Shown here: one piece after another, positions 1-6,196 of the stretch
How positions within the stretch are numbered: the stretch's first letter is position 1
How the letters are laid out: each line of letters starts with the position of its first letter
Source of the DNA: Candidatus Methanophagales archaeon
GTDB taxonomy: Archaea > Halobacteriota > Syntropharchaeia > Alkanophagales > Methanospirareceae
Assembly: GCA_030621535.1 (NCBI GenBank)
Contig: JAUXHM010000059.1
Location: forward strand, 1-6,724
DNA: 6,724 bases
Direction of reading: 5' to 3'
Notes under the pieces: generated by a model
The model's input: only the letters and a program-made list of their open reading frames with translations
Database searches by the model: none
Told to the model about the DNA's origin: nothing
Made by a program: the position numbers and the translations under genes

Positions 1-1238
1 AGATAGCAAAAATACTGGAGCAATACGACATAGTGGAATTGGAGGACGTAAAGATAAAAGGTAATATAGAGTTAGAATTGGCTGCGGGTGGCGTGGCACT
101 TCCCCCTTCAATAGCTCAAGCACTGCAATCCATAATAAGTGCAGGAGCAGGTGTGCAAAAAGCCCCGATACCGATGACACCCGCGGAGGAATTGGGGTTA
201 ATACGCACGGAATTTAAAGTTGCGAAAAAGGAATGGAAAGGTCAGATAGAAGAAGTTACAATCGGCGCTACATCGGCTGATGGTGGCACGAGAGAAGCGA
301 CGGTAACAATAGGAGGCGAAAAGGCGCTGTCTTTCTATAATTTTGACTATCAAATGCCGCATCCACCTGTGATTTCCGTAGATTGCTTTGACATGCCTAT
401 TACACTGGCGAAGGCAGTGCGGGGGCATTACGAGGACGTGATGGAAGACCCCGGGGAATGGGCGAAGAAGAACGTGCGTGAATTCGGGGCGGATATGGTT
501 ACAATTCATCTGATAAGCACAGACCCCATGATAAAGGATACGTCGGCGAAAGAAGCGGCAAAGACGGTAGAGGAAGTGCTGCAAGCGGTGAAAGTCCCCA
601 TTGTCATCGGTGGCTCAGGCAATCCGAATAAAGACCCGGGTGTGCTGGAAGCTGCGGCTGAAGCTGCCGAGGGCGAGAGATGTTTAATTGCATCCGCAAA
701 CCTGAACATGGACTATGAACGAATAGCAAAGGCGGCATTGAATCACGGGCACGTTATTCTTTCGTGGACGCAGCTTGACATAAACGCGCAAAAGACGCTG
801 AACAGGTATCTGTTTAAACTCGGTATGCCGCGCGAAGACATCGTGATAGACCCTACAACCGCTGCGCTTGGCTACGGTCTGGATTACGCATTCACGAACA
901 TCGAAAGGATGCGGATTTCGGCGTTAAAAGGCGATACGGACTTGGCGTTTCCCATCTCATGCGGTATAACCAATGCGTGGGGTGCGAGAGAAGCGTGGAT
1001 GAAGGATTCGCCTATCAGGGAGGATTCTGATTGGGGACCTGCAGCGAATAGAGGTCCTTTGTATGAGATAATGACGGGATTGACACTGGGAATAGCAGGT
1101 GGCGATATGTTTATGATGATGCATCCAAAGGCTGCGGCTGCGGTTAAACGCATAACGCAAATGCTGTTCGGAGCGAAGGGAGAGGACGAGGGTAAAAAAC
1201 TGAAGATAGAAGATTGGGTGACGTGGGGTGGGGCATGA
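1..1238 (+). CDS. cdhD: Acetyl-CoA decarbonylase/synthase delta subunit (corrinoid iron-sulfur protein small subunit), 5'-truncated by the window edge
   Basis: This is the small subunit of the corrinoid iron-sulfur protein. With CdhE it carries the methyl group between tetrahydro(sarcina)pterin and the acetyl-CoA synthase site, in the cytoplasm. A GTG at 33 could be taken as the start, but the frame stays open to the window edge: the ten codons before it read IAKILEQYDI and lead into VELEDVKIKGNIELEL. That matches the N-terminal region of archaeal CdhD as I recall it, so the true start is upstream and 411 codons are visible of a family length near 430. Signatures seen are TSADGGTREATVTIGGEKAL, the TIM-barrel segments ADMVTIHLISTDP and VPIVIGGSGNPNKDP, SWTQLDINAQKTLNR, DPTTAALGYGLDYA and the C-terminal GGDMFMMMHPKA. 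No frameshift is visible. TGA at 1236-1238 lies 4 nt before cdhE, indicating one transcript with coupled translation. Confidence 0.95.
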   Translation, partial: IAKILEQYDIVELEDVKIKGNIELELAAGGVALPPSIAQALQSIISAGAGVQKAPIPMTPAEELGLIRTEFKVAKKEWKGQIEEVTIGATSADGGTREATVTIGGEKALSFYNFDYQMPHPPVISVDCFDMPITLAKAVRGHYEDVMEDPGEWAKKNVREFGADMVTIHLISTDPMIKDTSAKEAAKTVEEVLQAVKVPIVIGGSGNPNKDPGVLEAAAEAAEGERCLIASANLNMDYERIAKAALNHGHVILSWTQLDINAQKTLNRYLFKLGMPREDIVIDPTTAALGYGLDYAFTNIERMRISALKGDTDLAFPISCGITNAWGAREAWMKDSPIREDSDWGPAANRGPLYEIMTGLTLGIAGGDMFMMMHPKAAAAVKRITQMLFGAKGEDEGKKLKIEDWVTWGGA

Positions 1239-1242
1239 GAAA

Positions 1243-2676
1243 ATGAAAATAAGCAGCCCAATGGAGGCATGGAAATATCTGCCAGGGACAAATTGCAAAG
1301 AATGCGGTGAGAAAACGTGTCTGGCTTTTGCGTCGCTACTGCTGGAGAGGAAGAAGAAATTAGAGGAATGCCCACTGCTTTTTGAGCCCAAATACGCAGA
1401 AAAAGGTAAGAAGTTAGCAGAACTGTTAGCGCCAGAAGTACGAGAAGTGGAGGTAGGAATAGGCGATAAAGCGATAAAAATAGGTGGCGAAGACATCATG
1501 CACAGGCATGAATTAACTTTCTTTAATCGAACAGCGCTTGCTTATGACGTCTGGGACACGATGAAGGAAGAAGAGTTAAGAGAGCGTGTAAGAGAGATAA
1601 CGAACTGGCGGAAATTTTATGTCGGTGAATTTTTAAACGTAGATGCGATTGCCGTTCGTTCGGTATCAGGCGAAGCAAAAACATTTGCGCAGTGTGTGAA
1701 ACTTGTGGCAGAAGAAACCAATTTACCGCTCGTGCTATGCTCATTCGATACGAAACAGGTAGAACAAGGATTGAAGGAAGTTTCAGACAGAAATCCGCTG
1801 ATATATGCGGCAACCGAAGATAACTGGAAACCGTTTCTGGAACTCGCAACGCGATACGAAGTTCCCGTTACGCTGTTTTCCGCAGACCTCGATATGCTGA
1901 ACACCCTTGCCGTGACGTTCTCCTCGGCTGGCGTGACGAATATCGTGTTGGACCCGGGGACGTACCCAACCGGGAAAGGGCTTGAGGAGACGTTTTCCAG
2001 GTTTATACGGATACGGCGTGCAGGGATAGTGGATGGGAACAAAGGAATTGCATATCCTTTGATGTCTGTGCCTATGACCGCATGGATGGTTAACGGAACT
2101 GGAACGGGAGCTAAAACGGAAAACACGCTGGAGACTTCTTACTGGGAAGCGATACTCGCAGATTTGTTCATCCTGAAATATGCAGATATAATGATTTTGC
2201 ACTCAACAGAGCCGCATTCGTTGATACCCGAGCGCACGCTGGTTGCGAATATATATACCGACCCAAGGCGTCCAGTAAGCGTAGAGCCGGGATTACGAGA
2301 GGTAGGAACTCCAACAGCGGGCGAATCGCCTCTTTTTGTTACTACTAATTTCGCTTTGACGTATTACACGGTGGAGAGCGACCTCGCCTCTAACAAGATT
2401 GATTCATATTTGATGGTGGTGGATGGCGAAGGGATGGGAGTAGAATCCGCCGTTGCGGGTGGGCAGCTAAATGCCGAAACGATGAAAGATGCTCTGGAAT
2501 CGTTTGACGTGGAGCGAAAGGTAAAGCATAAGATAATGGTGATACCGGGTCTTGCCGCGCGACTTTCTGGCGAGACTGAGGACGTTACGGGTTGGACAGT
2601 GCTCGTGGGTCCGAGGGACAGTGGACGGATTCCCGGCTGGATGGAGAATAACTGGCCGCCGGAGACCGCTACTTAA
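1243..2676 (+). CDS. cdhE: Acetyl-CoA decarbonylase/synthase gamma subunit (corrinoid iron-sulfur protein large subunit)
   Basis: This is the large subunit of the corrinoid iron-sulfur protein. It holds the low-potential [4Fe-4S] cluster that reactivates Co(II) and, with CdhD, the corrinoid. In the 477-aa product the N-terminal cluster ligands are Cys18, Cys21, Cys26 and Cys43 (NCKECGEKTC, then ECP). A TIM-barrel methyltransferase-like region follows (about 90-340), including VVLDPGTYPTGKG-type segments. The C-terminal corrinoid-binding domain carries the family blocks LFVTTNFALTYYTVESDL, LMVVDGEGMGVESAV, KIMVIPGLAARLSGE and GWTVLVGPRDSGRIPGW. I chose the ATG at 1243: family members begin MKI-SP-EA-KYLP, and a GGTG/GGGG purine stretch at 1225-1233 can serve as ribosome binding site. 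A GTG at 1228 would add GHEK and overlap cdhD by 11 nt, and is less likely. All key cysteines are present, so the gene looks functional. Confidence 0.96.
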   Translation: MKISSPMEAWKYLPGTNCKECGEKTCLAFASLLLERKKKLEECPLLFEPKYAEKGKKLAELLAPEVREVEVGIGDKAIKIGGEDIMHRHELTFFNRTALAYDVWDTMKEEELRERVREITNWRKFYVGEFLNVDAIAVRSVSGEAKTFAQCVKLVAEETNLPLVLCSFDTKQVEQGLKEVSDRNPLIYAATEDNWKPFLELATRYEVPVTLFSADLDMLNTLAVTFSSAGVTNIVLDPGTYPTGKGLEETFSRFIRIRRAGIVDGNKGIAYPLMSVPMTAWMVNGTGTGAKTENTLETSYWEAILADLFILKYADIMILHSTEPHSLIPERTLVANIYTDPRRPVSVEPGLREVGTPTAGESPLFVTTNFALTYYTVESDLASNKIDSYLMVVDGEGMGVESAVAGGQLNAETMKDALESFDVERKVKHKIMVIPGLAARLSGETEDVTGWTVLVGPRDSGRIPGWMENNWPPETAT

Positions 2677-2683
2677 AAAGGAA

Positions 2684-2723
2684 AGACTTAGCAAACGAAG
2701 TTTCTCAAATTCCGGATTTTTTT
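2684..2723 (+). terminator. Possible T-tract terminator after cdhE
   Basis: Eight bases after the cdhE stop there is a weak six-pair dyad, AGACTT (2684-2689) with AAGTTT (2698-2703), including one G-T pair. It is followed by an uninterrupted T7 tract at 2717-2723. Archaeal termination relies mainly on such T-rich tracts, so the tract is the meaningful part and the hairpin may be incidental. It separates the cdh unit from the next gene. Confidence 0.4.
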
Positions 2724-2731
2724 GACTTAAT

Positions 2732-2747
2732 TTTATAGTTTTATAAT
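2732..2747 (+). promoter_or_regulatory. Candidate archaeal TATA-box promoter for atpI
   Basis: Two overlapping TATA-like stretches are seen: TTTATAGT (2732-2739) and TTTTATAAT (2739-2747). They lie 69-84 bp before the atpI ATG. Initiation about 25 bp downstream would give a leader of roughly 45-60 nt. That leader contains a GGAG at 2795-2798, which is further from the ATG (17 nt) than usual. The local sequence is very AT-rich, so this is a moderate call. Confidence 0.4.
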
Positions 2748-2815
2748 TCTAAACAAAATAGAAAGTAACTTGCATTATTATCGATACAAAAGATGGAGAG
2801 AGAGAACACAAAACG

Positions 2816-4957
2816 ATGCTAAAGCCTGTGGAAATGCGGGAACTGCGAATTGTCACCCTGAATGACCTTGTAGACGGCGTAATCAAACGAATTGATGCTT
2901 TAGGGTCCGTTCATCTTACGGATATAAAGGAGTTCTTAGGCGACTGGGAAGGGTTAATAGAACCTTCAAAGGCAGATGCAATATTAATGAAAACCTCCGA
3001 ACTCTTGGCGAGAATAGACAATTTGATAGCTCTGTTGCGACCTGGTGAGGGTGCGAAGAAGAGCTTGAGGGAGACGCTGTTTAAAGCGCCTGAAGAAGTA
3101 GGGCAGGGCCAATGGCAGGCGGAGAAGATAAATATAGAGGAGATAAGGTTAGACGAGGTAGAAAAGGATTTTGGAGAGTTAGAGCACACCATAACCTCAT
3201 TAATAGATAAAAACGAGCGATTAAGTGAAGAATTATCAACTACAAAGGAACTCTTAGTGGCATTGAAGACGTTAGAAGATTTTGGCGTTAATCCTGATTT
3301 TGTAGGTGAACATGAATTTATTTCGGTGTATGCAGGTAAGCTGCTAGGTGGTAATTTAGACGAGTTGAAAAGCACTCTTGATACAATAACCGGGGGGAAT
3401 AACCTTGTCGTGTCAAAGCAGATAACCGAGGGCGAAACGGAAGGGGGAAAGGCGCCTTTTGCTTTTGCGCTGATTGCGGCACTAAAGACCGATAAAGAGG
3501 AAGTGGAGCGGGTGTTGACCCGGTTGAACTTCGAATCCCTGGTGTTCCCGGAACACATTCCTGATTCTATAAACGATGCAGTACAGGATACAGCGGCAAG
3601 GATGCAGCGGATGGAGAGCGATATAAAGGAGAACGAGAGCGAAATAGAGGGGATAAGAGAGACAAAGTTTAAAGACCTGCTCGTGATGCAGGAACTTGTG
3701 CAGATAGAGGAAAGCAAAGCAAAGGCAAAGGTTCTGTTTGGTAAGAGCGAACACGTACGCGTTATCGAGGGCTGGGCGCCCAAAGAGGAGGTTGAACGCA
3801 TAATAGAAGGAATAAAGGAAGAGACAGGTGGATTCTCCGTGATTGAGGTGGTAAAGCCAAAGCGTGAGGACGTGCGTGTGCCTTCTTTGCTGAATAATCC
3901 ACGAATATTAAAACCTTTTGAATCAGTAATCAAGATGTATGGGCATCCGTTATACAAGGATATAGACCCAACGCTGATTACCGCCATAATGTTCCCTATT
4001 CTTTTTGGTCTTATGTTCCCTGATATGGGGCATGGTCTGATTATACTTTTACTCGGGCTGGCAGTGATGTTTGCATTTAAGGGCTTAGACAAGGAAATAA
4101 GAAGCGCGGGTATAATTATAGTCTTATGCGGGCTTTGTGCGGTAATTGCCGGTACGCTATTCGGCGAACTCTTTGGATTCAGTCATTATGCGTCTGAGTT
4201 GATTCATGATTCCCTAGGTATGCACATACCTCACTGGCTTCTCCTCGATCCCTTGTGGTTCGAGCCCATCCCAAATGTAGAGTTCATGTTCGTCGTGGTT
4301 ATGCTGATTGGCACATTGCACATGGGACTTGGTTTGTTCCTCGGTGTAGCAAATAATATGTCGGAAAGAGACTACCTTGAAGTAATACGTGGGTTTGTAA
4401 AGCTCTGGTGTTTGTTCGGCGCTCTTTATTTCTTGCTTCTTCTATTCGGGTTTCATTTCACAGAACTGCAAGACAACAATACCCCGCTACTGCTAAGAAA
4501 TGTGGTTATTTTCTTGCTGCTACCCATACTTTCGCTCTTCGTCCTCAAGATAATTGCCGAGTTGAGGCATGAGGTCGGTGGCGAAGACCATAACAATGGC
4601 GAAAAGAAGGAAAAGAGGGGACCCATGGAGTATCTTATCATTCTTATAGATGGTGCGATAGATGCCGTGCTGGAGAATTTCTTCCGGTTCCTTGCGAATA
4701 TCGTATCTTATGGCAGGATTCTTGCTTTAGCGTTATGTCATGCAGCGTTAATCGAGGTGTTCCTTCTTTTGACTTTTATGTGTTTTGGTATACATGTAGC
4801 TATAGCGACTGTGGTGTTCTTAGCTGGGACTGTGGTTGTAATAATTCTCGAGGCGATAATGGCGGGTATACATACCATCAGGCTGCATTTCTACGAGTGG
4901 TTCACGAAATTTTATGAGGGTGGCGGCGTTGAATTCTCGCCGTTTAAGTTACGGTGA
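2816..4957 (+). CDS. atpI: A/V-type ATP synthase subunit I (a-type stator and proton half-channel subunit)
   Basis: This is the membrane stator subunit of the archaeal A-type ATP synthase (also called AhaI/NtpI). It forms the ion half-channels against the c-ring. At 713 aa it is complete and somewhat long for the family. The N-terminal half is cytoplasmic and rich in charged coiled-coil, clearest at about 103-150 and 255-305. The typical opening MLKPVEM supports the ATG at 2816. The membrane half starts near 385 (TLITAIMFPILFGLMFPDMGHG) and has about 7-8 hydrophobic helices up to 690, with a hydrophilic loop at 585-603. The helix NIVSYGRILALAL puts an arginine at 634, and the C-terminal EAIMAGIHTIRLHFYEWFTK has Glu679 and Arg689. 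These sit where the family has its essential proton-path residues. EGGGVEFSPF near the end is also typical. No other ATPase subunit gene adjoins it, which is unusual, because ahaI normally sits in the aha operon. Confidence 0.94.
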   Translation: MLKPVEMRELRIVTLNDLVDGVIKRIDALGSVHLTDIKEFLGDWEGLIEPSKADAILMKTSELLARIDNLIALLRPGEGAKKSLRETLFKAPEEVGQGQWQAEKINIEEIRLDEVEKDFGELEHTITSLIDKNERLSEELSTTKELLVALKTLEDFGVNPDFVGEHEFISVYAGKLLGGNLDELKSTLDTITGGNNLVVSKQITEGETEGGKAPFAFALIAALKTDKEEVERVLTRLNFESLVFPEHIPDSINDAVQDTAARMQRMESDIKENESEIEGIRETKFKDLLVMQELVQIEESKAKAKVLFGKSEHVRVIEGWAPKEEVERIIEGIKEETGGFSVIEVVKPKREDVRVPSLLNNPRILKPFESVIKMYGHPLYKDIDPTLITAIMFPILFGLMFPDMGHGLIILLLGLAVMFAFKGLDKEIRSAGIIIVLCGLCAVIAGTLFGELFGFSHYASELIHDSLGMHIPHWLLLDPLWFEPIPNVEFMFVVVMLIGTLHMGLGLFLGVANNMSERDYLEVIRGFVKLWCLFGALYFLLLLFGFHFTELQDNNTPLLLRNVVIFLLLPILSLFVLKIIAELRHEVGGEDHNNGEKKEKRGPMEYLIILIDGAIDAVLENFFRFLANIVSYGRILALALCHAALIEVFLLLTFMCFGIHVAIATVVFLAGTVVVIILEAIMAGIHTIRLHFYEWFTKFYEGGGVEFSPFKLR

Positions 4958-4967
4958 TGTATATACA
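4958..4967. repeat. Perfect 10-bp palindrome at the convergent junction
   Basis: TGTATATACA begins immediately after the atpI stop codon, in the only 17 bp between the convergent atpI and DUF2953 genes. It is too short for a strong RNA hairpin and could be chance in AT-rich DNA. No T-tract terminator follows atpI in this spacer, so the atpI transcript probably runs into antisense of the next gene. Confidence 0.35.
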
Positions 4968-4974
4968 ATAGCAG

Positions 4975-5568
4975 TCAAAAAATCTTCTTCACCCTACGGA
5001 AGAAACGGATAGCGGGAATAACAATCGTAAATAGAGGTAAGCTGATCACTATTTCTATATCTGTATCCATCTGTTCCTTCACAAATGAAGGTACAATTTC
5101 GAGTCTGGTTACAGGCACAAAAGCATTCGCTATACCGCTGCCCGCATATAGAAAGCCAGTCAGCACGCCAGTTTGGTACGGGTCTGATAGCCCTACCTTC
5201 ACCCTGCCCTCTAAACGCTTCATGGATATATTTTTGGTAAGCGCCACAGTAAACTCCTTACCCGCATCATACAGTTCATTTGCGTTTACTACGAGCTTCT
5301 CCCAATCGGTGGGCTTCTCCTCTTTTTTGGTAAGGTCCTTTTTGATAATGGTACCGCCCAAGACCCGTAATCGAAACTCCCGCTTTTCAGAGCTAAAGCC
5401 CAGACGTCCAGATGCCATGCCCCTTAAAAACACAAAGGACATCCGTACCTCTGCTAAATGTCCTTCCTTGAATAGCCTAAGCGAAATGTCAACGGGTATT
5501 AGGAGCGTGGCAGCTATTAAGGCCAATATAAACGCTAAAACAACCGCAAGAATCAGCAGCATCTCCAT
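4975..5568 (-). CDS. DUF2953 (YtfI-like) membrane-anchored protein of unknown function
   Basis: A 197-aa protein with one N-terminal transmembrane segment (about residues 3-24, LLILAVVLAFILALIAATLL) and a largely beta-type soluble part. The DUF2953 hallmarks are VPVDI-like LIPVDISLRLF after the anchor, the block GRVKVGLSDPYQTGVLTGFLYA (split here at residues 121-142), and PSFVKEQMDTDIEI (160-173), followed by a hydrophobic stretch and a basic tail RRVKKIF. The molecular function of the family is not known. In Firmicutes its members pair with GerW/YtfJ, and here the gene directly follows a GerW-type gene on the same strand, which strengthens the call. The start is ATG at 5568, with GTGA six bases upstream; an in-frame ATG at 5562 is an alternative. 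An in-frame TGA lies just upstream. It converges on atpI with a 17-bp gap. Confidence 0.8.
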   Translation of the reverse strand: MEMLLILAVVLAFILALIAATLLIPVDISLRLFKEGHLAEVRMSFVFLRGMASGRLGFSSEKREFRLRVLGGTIIKKDLTKKEEKPTDWEKLVVNANELYDAGKEFTVALTKNISMKRLEGRVKVGLSDPYQTGVLTGFLYAGSGIANAFVPVTRLEIVPSFVKEQMDTDIEIVISLPLFTIVIPAIRFFRRVKKIF

Positions 5569-5580
5569 CGTATTTCACAT

Positions 5581-5593
5581 TTTTATATTTTAA
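5581..5593 (-). promoter_or_regulatory. Possible TATA element upstream of the DUF2953 gene
   Basis: Read on the minus strand, TTAAAATATAAAA lies 12-25 bases before the ATG. If used, it would start transcription at or very near the start codon and give a leaderless message. Alternatively the gene is co-transcribed with the upstream GerW-type gene and uses the GTGA at 5578-5575. AT-richness alone could also explain the match. Confidence 0.3.
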
Positions 5594-5628
5594 TCGAATC
5601 TGCATTATCACCTAAAAATAAACAAATA

Positions 5629-5652
5629 GGAGAGCTTATCTAAAAACTCTCC
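5629..5652 (-). terminator. Small hairpin followed by T-rich DNA, between the GerW-type and DUF2953 genes
   Basis: GGAGAG (5629-5634) and CTCTCC (5647-5652) form a perfect 6-bp stem with a 12-nt loop. It sits 20 nt past the stop of the GerW-type gene. Read on the minus strand, it is followed by a T-rich run (TATTTGTTTATTTTT, 5628-5614). It could be a partial terminator or an RNA-processing/stability element in a two-gene transcript. Confidence 0.4.
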
Positions 5653-5672
5653 ATACTGGCGTTCTACAACTA

Positions 5673-6062
5673 TTATGATTTTTCTTCGGTTTTCCTGCCC
5701 TCTTTCATATCTTGGATTTTTTCCATCACCATCGGCAATGCTTCTCCAACGATTTTATCCAATGTGCCAGACGGTTTCAACGAGGCTACTCTCAACCCCT
5801 CTGGGCCTGGTATGCCCTTGAATACCGCTACGAGTGCTACAGGCCTCATTCCACCGCCACCTCCGACACCATATCCTTGTCCGCCCTTCGTATCCTCCTT
5901 GCCACCGCCGCCGCCACCACCAGCGCCAAAACCAATCTCAAAGATGGGGATCAGGGTCTTATCCTCCAGCTCTATGGGCTTGCCAATTGCGATGTCCACG
6001 GTGATCATCTTCCGCAATTCTTCCCACATGTCTTTTATAACTACACTTGGCTCTTCATCCAT
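5673..6062 (-). CDS. GerW/YtfJ-family protein (Spore_YtfJ domain) in an archaeon
   Basis: A 129-aa soluble protein with no signal peptide or membrane segment. Family features are in order: an N-terminal helix (about 5-20), IGKPIELEDKTLIPIFEIGFG (split at residues 26-46), a glycine-rich loop of about 25 residues (GAGGGGGGGK, then GYGVGGGGGMRP), and the beta/helix end PVALVAVFK with LDKIVGEALPMVMEKI. The family is named from Bacillus YtfJ (GerW), which is needed for normal spore germination. Archaea do not form endospores, so the role here is unknown. I chose the ATG at 6062: AGGTGA (6073-6068) lies five bases before it, an ideal ribosome binding site. The GTG at 6071, which would add three residues, sits inside that site. 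The DUF2953 partner follows after 104 bp in the same direction. Confidence 0.85.
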   Translation of the reverse strand: MDEEPSVVIKDMWEELRKMITVDIAIGKPIELEDKTLIPIFEIGFGAGGGGGGGKEDTKGGQGYGVGGGGGMRPVALVAVFKGIPGPEGLRVASLKPSGTLDKIVGEALPMVMEKIQDMKEGRKTEEKS

Positions 6063-6102
6063 TTTTTTCACCTATTTGTACTTTTCCATAGAAAGTCGTC
6101 CC

Positions 6103-6116
6103 TTATAAAATTTTCG
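6103..6116 (-). promoter_or_regulatory. Promoter (BRE + TATA) of the GerW-type gene
   Basis: Read on the minus strand, CCGAAAATTTTATAAG has a BRE-like CGAAAA (6115-6110 region) directly followed by the TATA box TTTTATAA (6110-6103). Initiation about 25 bp downstream would fall near 6084-6080. That leaves a leader of about 20 nt that still contains the AGGTGA site before the ATG at 6062. Spacing is good for an archaeal promoter. Confidence 0.55.
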
Positions 6117-6137
6117 GTGTCCCTTACTTTGGGACAC
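6117..6137. promoter_or_regulatory. Perfect inverted repeat, candidate operator between divergent promoters
   Basis: GTGTCCC (6117-6123) and GGGACAC (6131-6137) are perfect inverted copies separated by 7 bp. The centre-to-centre distance is 14 bp, so the half-sites are a little over one helical turn apart, as expected for a dimeric regulator. The dyad directly abuts the BRE of the GerW-type promoter and lies 36 bp before the TATA box of the divergent gene. It is outside both predicted transcripts, so a DNA-binding role fits better than an RNA hairpin. Which regulator binds is unknown. Confidence 0.55.
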
Positions 6138-6160
6138 GATTCATATCACAATTCTTAAAA

Positions 6161-6180
6161 GCGAAAAGCCTCTTTATAAA
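6161..6180 (+). promoter_or_regulatory. Promoter (BRE-like + TATA) of the right-edge gene, probably leaderless
   Basis: GCGAAAAG (6161-6168) resembles a BRE, and TTTATAAA (6173-6180) is a good TATA box. The first base of the box is 24 bp before the A of the ATG at 6197. This is close to the normal archaeal TATA-to-start distance, so the message would begin at or next to the start codon. No Shine-Dalgarno sequence is seen before that ATG, in agreement. Confidence 0.5.
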
Positions 6181-6196
6181 ACAGATTAAAGAAATA

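Noticed and set aside
1228..1242. GTG at 1228 as the cdhE start
   Set aside because: The family N-terminus begins at the ATG at 1243 (MKISSPMEAWKYLP). The GTG version adds unconserved residues and overlaps cdhD.
884..2202. Several 100-180-codon minus-strand frames under cdhD and cdhE
   Set aside because: These mirror strongly conserved cdh coding sequence, overlap one another and have low-complexity translations. They are best explained as shadows.
2911..4092. A 393-codon open frame on the minus strand inside atpI
   Set aside because: It is wholly antisense to a clearly homologous atpI region. Its translation is Ser/Ile/Asn-rich with no recognisable domain, as expected for a shadow of a Glu/Lys/Leu-rich coiled-coil gene. 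No promoter or ribosome binding site was seen for it.
6069..6071. GTG at 6071 as the start of the GerW-type gene
   Set aside because: This GTG is part of the AGGTGA Shine-Dalgarno sequence correctly spaced for the ATG at 6062.
4975..6071. The GerW/DUF2953 pair as evidence for a spore-forming bacterium
   Set aside because: The archaeal-type cdhDE genes, the A-type ATPase subunit and the TATA/BRE promoters all point to an archaeon. These families are known outside spore formers.
6117..6137. The GTGTCCC/GGGACAC dyad as a transcription terminator or RNA hairpin
   Set aside because: It lies upstream of both predicted divergent start sites, so it should not be in either transcript, and no T-tract follows it.
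5712..6158. Plus-strand frames of 114 and 148 codons over the GerW-type gene
   Set aside because: The proline-rich (PPPPPTP) translation is the complement of the glycine-rich loop. The minus-strand frame has the domain match, promoter and ideal ribosome binding site.
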